From assembly GCA_014055465.1 (NCBI GenBank), contig WIAF01000011.1, positions 62,001 to 126,000 on the forward strand: a stretch of 64,000 nucleotides of DNA, in the 5' to 3' direction. The translations under genes were made by a program, and so were the position numbers. The stretch is from Nitrospira sp. CR1.1 (GTDB lineage Bacteria > Nitrospirota > Nitrospiria > Nitrospirales > Nitrospiraceae). Of the stretch, positions 33,813 through 41,500 are shown piece by piece. The notes under the pieces are model-generated. The model was not told where the DNA came from. It saw nothing but the letters and a program-made list of their open reading frames with translations, and did no database searches. How positions within the stretch are numbered: the stretch's first letter is position 1; every line of letters starts with the position of its first letter.

Positions 33813-34472
33813 TTAGGAGACGATGAGCACGGGGACGGTATTATGAGCCGAATGATCAGCGGCTAACATACTGCCAATCCGCCGTTCACGGCGGACATAC
33901 AAGGCTTCTTGGGGCATCATTCGAAGAGGCACGGCAGGGATTGCTACGCCTTCTTCCTGCGGCCTATGCCGCGTCACGAGTCTGGTGTCCGTATTCAACA
34001 GCATACCTGCTACAGATGGGACCATTGAGGAGGGCATCGGTGTCACTGGACGATGATTGCCAATGACCTCTATCTGCACAGCGCTGGTACCAGCTTCAAG
34101 CATGCCCAGTTCTCGGGCCGCAGCCTGCGAAAGATCCAACATTCGGCCTGTGACATAGGGGCCGCGATCATTAATCCGGACCTGGACGGATTTTCCATTG
34201 GTCAGGTTGACCACCCTCACGAGACTGCCAAGCGGCAATTTGCGATGAGCAGCAGTATAGGCGGTCATGTCGAAGACTTCCCCATTCGCTGCGAGTTTCC
34301 CATGAAACTCCTTTCCGTACCACGAAGCGACGCCTCGATCCTTGATACCGAGATCCAGGGAGAGTTCACCTTTCGGAAGGGCGGAACAGGCACTGAGGAG
34401 GAGGCAGGACACCAAGGGAACAACAGCATATCCCGTCTTGCAACGAGAACGGTTCCAGGAATTCCTAACCAT
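33813..34472 (-). CDS. rlpA: RlpA-like septal ring lytic transglycosylase lipoprotein
   Basis: RlpA proteins cleave peptidoglycan strands that lack stem peptides. The 219-residue protein is a lipoprotein by its N-terminus (VVPLVSCLLLSAC, lipobox LSAC). It has the double-psi beta-barrel core GVASWYGKEFHGKLAANGE, then PLGSLVRVVNLTNGKSVQVR, INDRGPYVTGRMLDLSQAAA. The histidine and aspartate used for catalysis in the family are present (EFHG and NDRGP). There is no C-terminal SPOR domain. About 90 residues without recognised domain follow the barrel. Confidence 0.88.
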   Translation of the reverse strand: MVRNSWNRSRCKTGYAVVPLVSCLLLSACSALPKGELSLDLGIKDRGVASWYGKEFHGKLAANGEVFDMTAYTAAHRKLPLGSLVRVVNLTNGKSVQVRINDRGPYVTGRMLDLSQAAARELGMLEAGTSAVQIEVIGNHRPVTPMPSSMVPSVAGMLLNTDTRLVTRHRPQEEGVAIPAVPLRMMPQEALYVRRERRIGSMLAADHSAHNTVPVLIVS

Positions 34473-34818
34473 AGAAGTACCTCACATGAAAGCCTGAAAT
34501 CACTGACTGATTGAACACGGTCCCCAAACGTGATTGCAGGTTACGGGAGATTTCCTTTGGCGACAATACCGTCTGGGTAGCACCGCGCCCCCTACAAACG
34601 GACAAAGAATCCACCATCCCCGGATAGACCTCGCACCTTTCCCGCCGGAAAATACGATAAAACAACAGAAATGCCTTCAGACTGACCAGCACGGCACAAC
34701 ACCAGCCCCTCGCTGATTAGACAGTTCATAAATGAACACCCCCTCATGAACCGCGGTGGCGTAAAGCTGGCCAACACAATGGCTCCAACCGCGAGATGAC
34801 CTGGTTGCGGATGGCTTG
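34473..34818. other. Intergenic region, no supported gene
   Basis: This 346-base gap lies between rlpA and the next minus-strand lipoprotein gene. One short frame at 34465-34692 overlaps the rlpA start and has no family resemblance. No tRNA, clear hairpin terminator or repeat is visible. Confidence 0.5.
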
Positions 34819-35478
34819 CTACCGAAACCGGAGGGACCGATCCTCCAACTTCGTGTTCACAACAAACCGTTCAAAATTCTTTTCCAGCACCTCGGCGAGA
34901 AGGTCTTCTCCGTCCTGGGGTTCGAACCAGAACACATTGTCGTGACTGCCGGAGTGCGCATCGGTTCGAACAATCGAGCTGCCATCTTCGCGATTGTTTG
35001 CCTGAATAACCAACTTGCTGCGGGCCTCAATATCGGTCAAGACAACCCCCCGCTTCGCATCAACGGCCAAGTCGAGAATTTTTCCAGACAGTAAGATATT
35101 GGGACCATTTTCCGATTCCGGCGGGGCAACTTTCTGATACTCCACCAGCCAACCCTTGCGTTTAAGATAGTCGGCAAACGCTTGCCCGGCTTCCTCGCCC
35201 GCACTACCGTTCGAGACGCGAAAGTCTGTTTCGCCGCCCCACATCGAGCTTCTGCTTCCAATCTTGGCGTGATCGGTTCGCGCATCTTCAAATGGAATCA
35301 CTACAACCCGGGGCCCTGCCATTGGCTTAACCGCTGAAGAGACGCTGCTCACTTCTTTAGGGACCCTGGGGGTCAAATTCATCGGAATAACGTCGCCTTT
35401 TCCGGAGCAGCCCAATAGGAGCAGCAACCCGACGGCTACCGGCGCAGATATTGCCCGCACCACATGCTGTCGAATCAT
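34819..35478 (-). CDS. Lipoprotein, YajG-like
   Basis: The 219-residue protein has a lipobox (VGLLLLLGC, Cys near residue 24). Its core begins PRVVVIPFEDARTDHAKIGS and continues with a segment ILLSGKILDLAVDAKRGVVL. This pattern (VVVxPFxDxR, then a conserved glycine-leading strand) is typical of YajG-type and similar outer-membrane-associated lipoproteins of unknown role. The ATG is preceded by AAGGAGG at a slightly long distance. It is read in the same direction as rlpA and the small exported protein upstream. Confidence 0.75.
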   Translation of the reverse strand: MIRQHVVRAISAPVAVGLLLLLGCSGKGDVIPMNLTPRVPKEVSSVSSAVKPMAGPRVVVIPFEDARTDHAKIGSRSSMWGGETDFRVSNGSAGEEAGQAFADYLKRKGWLVEYQKVAPPESENGPNILLSGKILDLAVDAKRGVVLTDIEARSKLVIQANNREDGSSIVRTDAHSGSHDNVFWFEPQDGEDLLAEVLEKNFERFVVNTKLEDRSLRFR

Positions 35479-35556
35479 AGAATCTCTCTACCTCCTTGTG
35501 AGTAACACATCCTCAAGAAAACGAATGGTCCAGATAAAATGAAGTAGCGAACCGGA

Positions 35557-35934
35557 TCAATTGCGATGGAGGACTATCGATCGAACCGTCAAACCGTCGC
35601 GAGTCTTCACATATTTCAACGTCACCGTATCTCCGGCATGAATTTGATCGAGTCTAATCTTTTTCTTTCCACGCAGAATAGCGGCGCCTTGCTTAATCAC
35701 CGCTCCGACCACAATCGCTTCATTCAATCCGTGCTGCCCTTTGACCACGATGACAGGCGGATCCTCACCAGCATTGACGTTTTCAACCGTTCCCTTGATT
35801 TCATGAACAGTATGACTGGCTGCATAGACTGACGTCAGGAAGCTTCCAAGTCCGGCGAGGGTCACACACAGCGCGGCGCCAATCACGAGTACACCGAGCA
35901 AACTCGGCCTCGGTTGGGTCAGGTCATTCCTCAT
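35557..35934 (-). CDS. Small exported hypothetical protein
   Basis: The 125-residue protein has an N-terminal signal or anchor segment (LLGVLVIGAALCVTLAGLG; possible cleavage after VYAAS). About 75 residues follow with a beta-rich pattern (HEIKGTVENVNAGEDPPVIV, then KKKIRLDQIHAGDTVTLKYV). The second half resembles small OB-like folds seen in exported metal- or nucleic-acid-binding proteins, but I cannot name a family. It is the first gene of the minus-strand group 33481-35934 and divergent from the ABC transporter operon (244-base gap). Confidence 0.65.
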   Translation of the reverse strand: MRNDLTQPRPSLLGVLVIGAALCVTLAGLGSFLTSVYAASHTVHEIKGTVENVNAGEDPPVIVVKGQHGLNEAIVVGAVIKQGAAILRGKKKIRLDQIHAGDTVTLKYVKTRDGLTVRSIVLHRN

Positions 35935-36178
35935 TCCGGAGAAACCTCTTCATCAGGCCATGAGACATGGCTGCCTGGTTGCTAAAGTCGCGGAACTGTA
36001 GCAGTTACGAATCACGCTGTAAAGACGGGCGCGCAGTTTTTCACTCCTCTCACCAAGCACATATCCTTCTCTTGACTGCATCACAGACGGTCGGTAATAT
36101 CAAAAGCCATTTGCCACACCACGTGCCGTATCAACGAACAGCAGGAATCACACCCAGCCAGCCGTCAATCCCGACTGC

Positions 36179-37147
36179 ATGATCGAAGTTTGCAACATCA
36201 CCAAACGCTACGGCCACCTCACCGCGATTGATCGCGTCACCTTTCGTGTCGAGAAAGGAGAGGTCCTTGCATTCCTCGGCCCCAATGGCGCCGGGAAAAC
36301 CACGACCATGCGCATCCTCACCTCCTTTATTCCCGCGACGGAAGGGACAGCGCACGTGGCCGGGTTCAATTGCGCGGAACAACCTGAAGAGGTGAAGAAG
36401 CGAATCGGATATTTGCCGGAAACCCCGCCGGTCTATCAAGAACTCACGGTGGCCGAGTATTTGGCTTTTGTCGGACGACTTCGCGGGTTGAGTGGAACAA
36501 GTCTGACCCAGGCGTTGGATCGGGTCATGGAACGCCTTTCTTTGGGGACTGTCCGGAAGCGACTTATTGCCAACCTGTCACGCGGCTATCGACAACGGGT
36601 GGGCCTGGCTCAAGCGCTGATTCATGATCCACCCGTCCTCATCCTCGACGAACCCACGGTGGGTCTTGATCCCAAGCAAATAATCGAGATCCGGGAATTA
36701 ATTAAGAGCCTGGCCGGGTCGCATTCTGTCATTCTCAGCACACATATTCTTCCGGAAGCCACTGCAGTCTGTCAGCGCGTCGTGATCATCAACGGGGGGC
36801 GGATCGTCGCCGAAGATACCCCGGACCAACTAGCGGCCCGCCTCCGGAAATCGGAAAAGATCAGCGTCACCCTGAAAGCTCCGCCGGCCAATGTTTTGGA
36901 ACGGCTTCGCGAGGTCTCTGGGGTAGAACACGTCCTGACGACTTCCGACCCACATACAGTGCTGATCGAATGCGCGCTGGGGAAAGACATCCGGGAGGAC
37001 CTGGCGCGTTTCGCAGTTGGACAACACTGGGGACTGCTGGAAATGAAACCCGTCTCCCTGACGCTTGAAGATGTCTTCCTGCGACTCACTCAGCAGGAAG
37101 ACGAATTGCCGAAGCCGAACGAAACCCCCGTGAGCGAGCGACACTAG
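36179..37147 (+). CDS. ABC transporter ATP-binding protein (GldA type)
   Basis: This is the ATPase of an ABC-2-type exporter. The 322-residue protein has Walker A FLGPNGAGKTTTMRIL, the Q-loop region, an ABC signature written LSRGYRQRVGLAQ (Gly-to-Arg variant of LSGGQ), Walker B PVLILDEPTVGLDP and the switch histidine in ILSTHIL. About 90 C-terminal residues form the regulatory extension common in this subfamily. It opens a four-gene operon: three bases to the permease, which overlaps the GldG gene by ten bases, and three bases from that gene to the DUF4340 gene. Confidence 0.93.
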   Translation: MIEVCNITKRYGHLTAIDRVTFRVEKGEVLAFLGPNGAGKTTTMRILTSFIPATEGTAHVAGFNCAEQPEEVKKRIGYLPETPPVYQELTVAEYLAFVGRLRGLSGTSLTQALDRVMERLSLGTVRKRLIANLSRGYRQRVGLAQALIHDPPVLILDEPTVGLDPKQIIEIRELIKSLAGSHSVILSTHILPEATAVCQRVVIINGGRIVAEDTPDQLAARLRKSEKISVTLKAPPANVLERLREVSGVEHVLTTSDPHTVLIECALGKDIREDLARFAVGQHWGLLEMKPVSLTLEDVFLRLTQQEDELPKPNETPVSERH

Positions 37148-37150
37148 CCA

Positions 37151-37921
37151 ATGCCACCCGTCCAAGCGATTATCGCAAAAGAGTTGCGGTCCTATTTCGT
37201 CTCGCCAATTGTGTATGTCGTGGGCGGGGTCTTTCTCCTGACCTTCGGGTTTCTCGCTTATCTGTATATTGTGTTTACCGGAGCTCAAGCCATCCAGCTG
37301 ATGCAAATGCAAGGCGGCACCGCGCAGATCAACTTGAACGATCTGGTATTCCGCAACCTCTTCGCCAGCATGCGGTTCGTGCTGCTGTTGATCCTTCCCA
37401 TCCTCACGATGCGGCTGCTAGCCGAAGAGCGCAAGCTTCGGACCTTTGAGTTTCTGATGACCGCCCCGATACGGGTCAGCGAAATTATTGTCGGAAAATT
37501 CATCAGCGTCTACCTTGTGTTTATAGGAATGCTGCTGTTGACGACGTTGGTTCCACTTACGCTGGCCCTCTTCAGCGATTTCGACTGGTACCCCGTGCTC
37601 ACCGGGTACCTGGGATTGACCCTCCTTGGCGGGTTTTTTCTGGCCGTCGGCCTTTTTGCCTCCGCGATCACCGAAAATCAAATCGTGGCCGCATTCACCA
37701 GCTTCGGCCTGCTCCTGATGTGCTGGCTGCTCGCCGGGCTCGGCTCGCTTCTGGGTGACACACCGGCGGGACAAGTGGTCTCCTACCTCTCGTTCATGGA
37801 ACACTACGATCACCTGGTGCGAGGCCTGGTCGATACGAAAGACCTGACCTATTATGTCAGCGGAACCGTACTGATGTTGTTCCTCGCCCACCGCATTGTG
37901 GATGCCTCACGATGGAAATGA
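37151..37921 (+). CDS. ABC-2 permease (GldF type)
   Basis: The 256-residue protein is the membrane subunit partnered with the upstream ATPase. It has about six transmembrane helices, for example YVVGGVFLLTFGFLAYLYIV, FVLLLILPILTMRLLAEE and YLGLTLLGGFFLAVGLFASA. The segment LPILTMRLLAEERKLRTFEF is highly characteristic of the GldF/ABC-2 permease group, which is widespread and not limited to gliding bacteria. The substrate is unknown. Its end overlaps the next gene by ten bases, which suggests coupled translation. Confidence 0.9.
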   Translation: MPPVQAIIAKELRSYFVSPIVYVVGGVFLLTFGFLAYLYIVFTGAQAIQLMQMQGGTAQINLNDLVFRNLFASMRFVLLLILPILTMRLLAEERKLRTFEFLMTAPIRVSEIIVGKFISVYLVFIGMLLLTTLVPLTLALFSDFDWYPVLTGYLGLTLLGGFFLAVGLFASAITENQIVAAFTSFGLLLMCWLLAGLGSLLGDTPAGQVVSYLSFMEHYDHLVRGLVDTKDLTYYVSGTVLMLFLAHRIVDASRWK

Positions 37922-39441
37922 CGCGCACCCCTCTCCCCATCGGCGCCATTGGCACCGGTCTGGCCATTGCGGGAATCATTGCCTACTCCCTGGTTCCGGA
38001 TAAGCTGTGGCTCGTCACCCTTCTGGAAGGACTGGCCCTGGCCTGCTTTATCTGGGCCCTTGCCACCCATTTTGATCAGGTCAAACGTTTCTCGTCCCAG
38101 CGATCCACGCGAATGGGCGCCAACAGCGCGTTGATGGTCGCATTGTTTCTGGCCATCCTGGCCATCGTGAACTTTTTGGCCGCCCGACATTCAATCCGCT
38201 GGGATTTTTCAGAAAATCAGAATTATACGCTTGCACCGGAGACCTACCGCGTTCTTCGTAATCTCACTCGAGACGTGAATGTGACGGTGTTTACGCGAGA
38301 AAAGGACCCAGGTTACCAGGGGTATAAGGAACGCTTCGACAGCTATCGGCAAGCCAGCCCTAAGCTGACGGTTCAATTTATCGATCCGGAACGCCAGCCA
38401 AAAGTTGCCCAAAATTACGGCGTCACCCGCACCGATGTGGCGATCTTCGAAAGTGGTCCGCAATCGGTGCGCATTACGTCGCCGGCAGAAGTGGAGATCA
38501 CGGGGGCTCTCGTGCGAGTGTCGAAGGACACCAAAAAGCGGATCGTGTTTTTGGAAGGCCACGGCGAACGCAGCTTGGAAGACAAAGACCGTGGCGGGAT
38601 GGCGCTCACCAAGGAAGTGCTGGAAAAGCAGGGCTACGACATCGGTACGGTCACCTTACTGCAAGAACCCGCTGTGCCGAGCAACACGGATGTGCTCATC
38701 ATCGCAGGCCCCCGACGCGCCATTACCAAGGAAGAGAAGGAACGCATTCAGGCCTACGTCGCTACGGGCGGCCACCTCCTCGTCTTGCTCGATCCGGACA
38801 CACAATCGAGCATGGACGACCTCTTGAAGGTCTGGGGCCTCGAACTAGGGCCTGGCGTCCTTGTCGATTTGCAAGACCGGCTTGCGCAGGGCGACCTCAC
38901 AGCGCTGCTGGTCCGCACGTTTACGGATCACGAGATTACCCACGAACTCACGGCTGCCGTCTTGTTTCCGTTGGCCCGCCATCTGATCTTTCACGAAGAA
39001 CAGGGAAAAGATTGGGATTACGTTCCACTGGCGCGCACCTCGCCACGTAGCTGGGCCGAAATGGATATGAAGGGTCGGGTTGTCAGCTACAACGAAAAAG
39101 AGGATGTGCAAGGGCCATTGGCGCTAGCCGCCGCCTTGACGCCCAAACACCCGCCGGAGGAAGGCAAGCCGCGTCCTGCCGTCGTCGTCGTCGGCAATTC
39201 CGCGTTTGCCAGCAACGGGTTCATTAACTTCGTGGGGAATAGCGATTTCTTCCAGCGCACAGTGGGATGGCTCTCCGAAGAACGGGACCTGATTTCGCTC
39301 ACCCCGAAGGATCCGGCACTTCGACCGTTTACGCCCAACCCGCTCCAGGAGCGAATCCTGCTCTACGTTCAGGTCATTTTCCTCCCGGCCATGACCGTGC
39401 TCTGCGGTCTTCTGGTCTGGCGAAAACGGCGTCGTTTGTAA
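37912..39441 (+). CDS. GldG-like ABC-transporter auxiliary protein
   Basis: The 509-residue protein has three N-terminal transmembrane helices (residues about 10-85), a large extracytoplasmic part and a final helix (LLYVQVIFLPAMTVLCGLLVW). The soluble part begins with RWDFSENQNYTLAPETYRVL, the hallmark of the GldG family, and includes VFLEGHGERSLEDKDRGGMA and GHLLVLLDPD. GldG partners GldA/GldF in an exporter of unknown cargo. Overlap with the permease and close spacing to the DUF4340 gene show one operon. Confidence 0.88.
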   Translation: MEMTRTPLPIGAIGTGLAIAGIIAYSLVPDKLWLVTLLEGLALACFIWALATHFDQVKRFSSQRSTRMGANSALMVALFLAILAIVNFLAARHSIRWDFSENQNYTLAPETYRVLRNLTRDVNVTVFTREKDPGYQGYKERFDSYRQASPKLTVQFIDPERQPKVAQNYGVTRTDVAIFESGPQSVRITSPAEVEITGALVRVSKDTKKRIVFLEGHGERSLEDKDRGGMALTKEVLEKQGYDIGTVTLLQEPAVPSNTDVLIIAGPRRAITKEEKERIQAYVATGGHLLVLLDPDTQSSMDDLLKVWGLELGPGVLVDLQDRLAQGDLTALLVRTFTDHEITHELTAAVLFPLARHLIFHEEQGKDWDYVPLARTSPRSWAEMDMKGRVVSYNEKEDVQGPLALAAALTPKHPPEEGKPRPAVVVVGNSAFASNGFINFVGNSDFFQRTVGWLSEERDLISLTPKDPALRPFTPNPLQERILLYVQVIFLPAMTVLCGLLVWRKRRRL

Positions 39442-39444
39442 GCC

Positions 39445-40815
39445 ATGGCGCGCTATTGGCCGACAGTGCTCCTGGCAGGCGTCTTTGCAGGGCTTGGCCT
39501 GTATCTCTACTTCGTCGAACTCCCTGAGCAACGGACTGAACTCGTCACTGCGACCCAGGCCAAGCAAATCCTGCCGTTTGAACAAGCTCAGATCACCGCC
39601 TTACGGGTCCGTAGCCATTCCGGGGAAGTGGTCCTTAATCAGTCACCCGGACGGCCCTGGAATATTACCGCGCCGATTGAAACAGACGCCGATCAACGTC
39701 AGGTCCAGGCCCTTCTCCGAGCACTCATCACAGGGAAAGTCTCACGCCTGGTTGAAACTCATCCGGCGTCACTGACGCCCTTCGGTCTGGATCACCCCTC
39801 CACGGTCGTCACTGTGAGCGCCGGCGATCGCGACGAAACCCTTTCGATCGGGGACGCCGGCCCCCTGTCCTCAACCCTCTATGTGCTCAGAGCATCGGAT
39901 GAGGCGGTGCTCCTGACCGACCTGGCGCCGAAAGACTTTCTGAATCGAACGCTCCTCTCCTTCCGGCGTAAAGAACTATTGCAATTCAACCAACAGGACA
40001 CGGAGCAACTTCGCCTCACCTATCCCTCCACCGAAATCGTACTGTACGGGATTGAGGAGAAGCCGAAGAAAAAATGGAGAATCCGCTACCCCATCGACGC
40101 CGAAGCGGATCGCACAGAAGTCCAAGCCCTCCTCTTTCGTTTGGAAGATCTCAAAGCCCTGGCCATCGTCGATCCCGGACCTGAACGGGAGAAACTCGCG
40201 CCGTCACTGACCAAGCCCAAGGTGAAAGTTACCGTACATGCGGCCGGGACCGACCAGGTCGTTCGCCTCTTTCAGCCAGATCCCGCCAGCGGCGAAGCCT
40301 ACGCGCAAACCGCTCCGGACGGCCCCATCTATAAAATCAATCCCTCCGTCATTAAAGAACTGACGAAAGATCTGTTCGCCTTGCAGGACAAGCGGCTCCT
40401 TGGAGTCGATACGGGCGACATTGCCCTGCTCGCCGTTAAGACACGAGAAGAACAGTACACCCTGGTTCACGACCGCGATGGATGGACGCTTGAGGATCAA
40501 CCGACGGAGAAATTACGGCAGGACGTTGCCGATCTGCTGGTCAGCCGGATCGTGAATCTGCCCGCGGAAGAACGTGTCCTCAAGCAAGCCGGCCCACTGG
40601 CTCCCTACGGACTCGTCGCCCCCGTTGCCGAATTTGTCGCCACCGGAAAAGACGGTCGTGTGGCTGGACGCCTGGCCCTCGGCAATCAATCAGGAGGACT
40701 ACTGTATGCCATTGGCCACCGGATACCAGGCGTATTCCAGGTCCGCCCTGACCTATTGACCCAGATCCCCTCCCGGCTCGCCCTGCTCGCCAGGGGCCCG
40801 GAAACACCGCCCTAA
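39445..40815 (+). CDS. DUF4340 protein of the Gld-type transporter operon
   Basis: The 456-residue protein has one N-terminal membrane anchor (WPTVLLAGVFAGLGLYLYFV). A large periplasmic part follows, built of repeated beta-rich modules (for example PWNITAPIETDADQRQVQAL and KWRIRYPIDAEADRTEVQAL), which are the internal repeats seen in DUF4340. Each module carries an RxI-x-P-I-[DE]-x-[ED]-AD pattern. DUF4340 genes commonly follow gldG homologues. The function is unknown; a role in assembling or gating the exporter is inferred from context. Confidence 0.88.
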   Translation: MARYWPTVLLAGVFAGLGLYLYFVELPEQRTELVTATQAKQILPFEQAQITALRVRSHSGEVVLNQSPGRPWNITAPIETDADQRQVQALLRALITGKVSRLVETHPASLTPFGLDHPSTVVTVSAGDRDETLSIGDAGPLSSTLYVLRASDEAVLLTDLAPKDFLNRTLLSFRRKELLQFNQQDTEQLRLTYPSTEIVLYGIEEKPKKKWRIRYPIDAEADRTEVQALLFRLEDLKALAIVDPGPEREKLAPSLTKPKVKVTVHAAGTDQVVRLFQPDPASGEAYAQTAPDGPIYKINPSVIKELTKDLFALQDKRLLGVDTGDIALLAVKTREEQYTLVHDRDGWTLEDQPTEKLRQDVADLLVSRIVNLPAEERVLKQAGPLAPYGLVAPVAEFVATGKDGRVAGRLALGNQSGGLLYAIGHRIPGVFQVRPDLLTQIPSRLALLARGPETPP

Positions 40816-40895
40816 ACCGCCAGCAGAGGTGTTTCCAGGAAGAGGAGGAGTATGCTACTGTGCGCCCATCGCTCTTGATTAAGGAGGATCCTTCA

Positions 40896-41312
40896 ATGAT
40901 GTACTCGCGATTCCACGGTGCCGCTGTTCTGTCCTTATCTTTGTTCTTGCTCAGTGCCTGCGCGACGGAAGAAACCATGACCAGCAGCGGATCGACGCAA
41001 GCTGCATCGGCGAGTGGGGCGATGAAAGCCGCTCCCCAGGCCTACGACTCGCTTCAGTCCTGCCTGGACCGGATCCCATCCGCGGGCACGGCCGGCAATC
41101 GCATGATCGCTGAAGAAAGCTGTCGACGGGATGAGTCGGTTCGCCAATCCATCGCAGGCAACGCAACCACCAAGAGCGCGAATCGCGCCGCAGCCGGCGC
41201 CGCCGGTGATAGTTTGGAAGCCTGCATGGCTCGCATCCCGAAAGACGGCTCAGTGGGTCAACGAATGCTGGCCGAAGAGAGCTGTCAGCGCGACCAGGCC
41301 AATCGACGGTAA
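40896..41312 (+). CDS. Small lipoprotein with tandem Cys-containing repeats
   Basis: The 138-residue product starts MMYSRF after AAGGAGG. It has a lipobox (LSLFLLSAC). The mature part has two similar units, SLQSCLDRIPSAGTAGNRMI with AEESCRRDESVRQ, and SLEACMARIPKDGSVGQRML with AEESCQRDQANRR. Each unit therefore has two cysteines about 26 residues apart, likely disulphide-bonded. An earlier in-frame GTG (40860) has no ribosome-binding site. I do not know a named family. Confidence 0.75.
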   Translation: MMYSRFHGAAVLSLSLFLLSACATEETMTSSGSTQAASASGAMKAAPQAYDSLQSCLDRIPSAGTAGNRMIAEESCRRDESVRQSIAGNATTKSANRAAAGAAGDSLEACMARIPKDGSVGQRMLAEESCQRDQANRR

Positions 41313-41340
41313 TCCGACATTCCGGTATGATCTATGCCGC

Positions 41341-41370
41341 GCCTCCGAAGGTGACCACGCCTTCGGAGGC
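41341..41370 (+). terminator. Strong hairpin, probable transcription terminator
   Basis: GCCTCCGAAGG (41341-41351) and CCTTCGGAGGC (41360-41370) form an 11-bp perfect stem with an 8-base loop. It lies 28 bases after the lipoprotein stop and before tRNA-Arg. There is no T-run, so it may act as a termination or 3' stabilising element rather than a canonical Rho-independent terminator. Confidence 0.5.
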
Positions 41371-41418
41371 AGGCCTCGTTGTAGACAATCTCTCTGGCTT
41401 TCAGTATCGTACGACGAC

Positions 41419-41495
41419 GCCCCCGTAGCTCAGTTGGATAGAGCAGCGGTTTCCTAAACCGCGGGTCGCACGTTCAATTCGTGTCGGGGGCACCA
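41419..41495 (+). tRNA. tRNA-Arg (anticodon CCT)
   Basis: The gene is 77 bases. Acceptor stem GCCCCCG/CGGGGGC, anticodon stem GCGGT/ACCGC enclosing TTCCTAA with anticodon CCT, T arm with GTTCAATTC, and CCA encoded. The gene is intact. Its 3' half serves as the left attachment site of a genomic island, and the duplicate of that half is at 55738-55785. Confidence 0.96.
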
Positions 41496-41496
41496 A
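41449..41496 (+). repeat. attL: left 48-bp direct repeat of the genomic island
   Basis: This sequence covers the tRNA-Arg gene from the anticodon stem to the CCA end plus one base. It matches 55738-55785 at 47 of 48 positions; the difference is A at 41470 versus G at 55759. A tyrosine recombinase gene begins five bases beyond it. Direct repeats of a tRNA 3' half at both ends of an element are the standard trace of integrase-mediated insertion. Confidence 0.92.
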
Positions 41497-41500
41497 TTTT

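Noticed and set aside
34465-34692. 75-residue minus-strand frame upstream of rlpA
   Set aside because: It overlaps the rlpA start, and no ribosome-binding site or family resemblance is visible.
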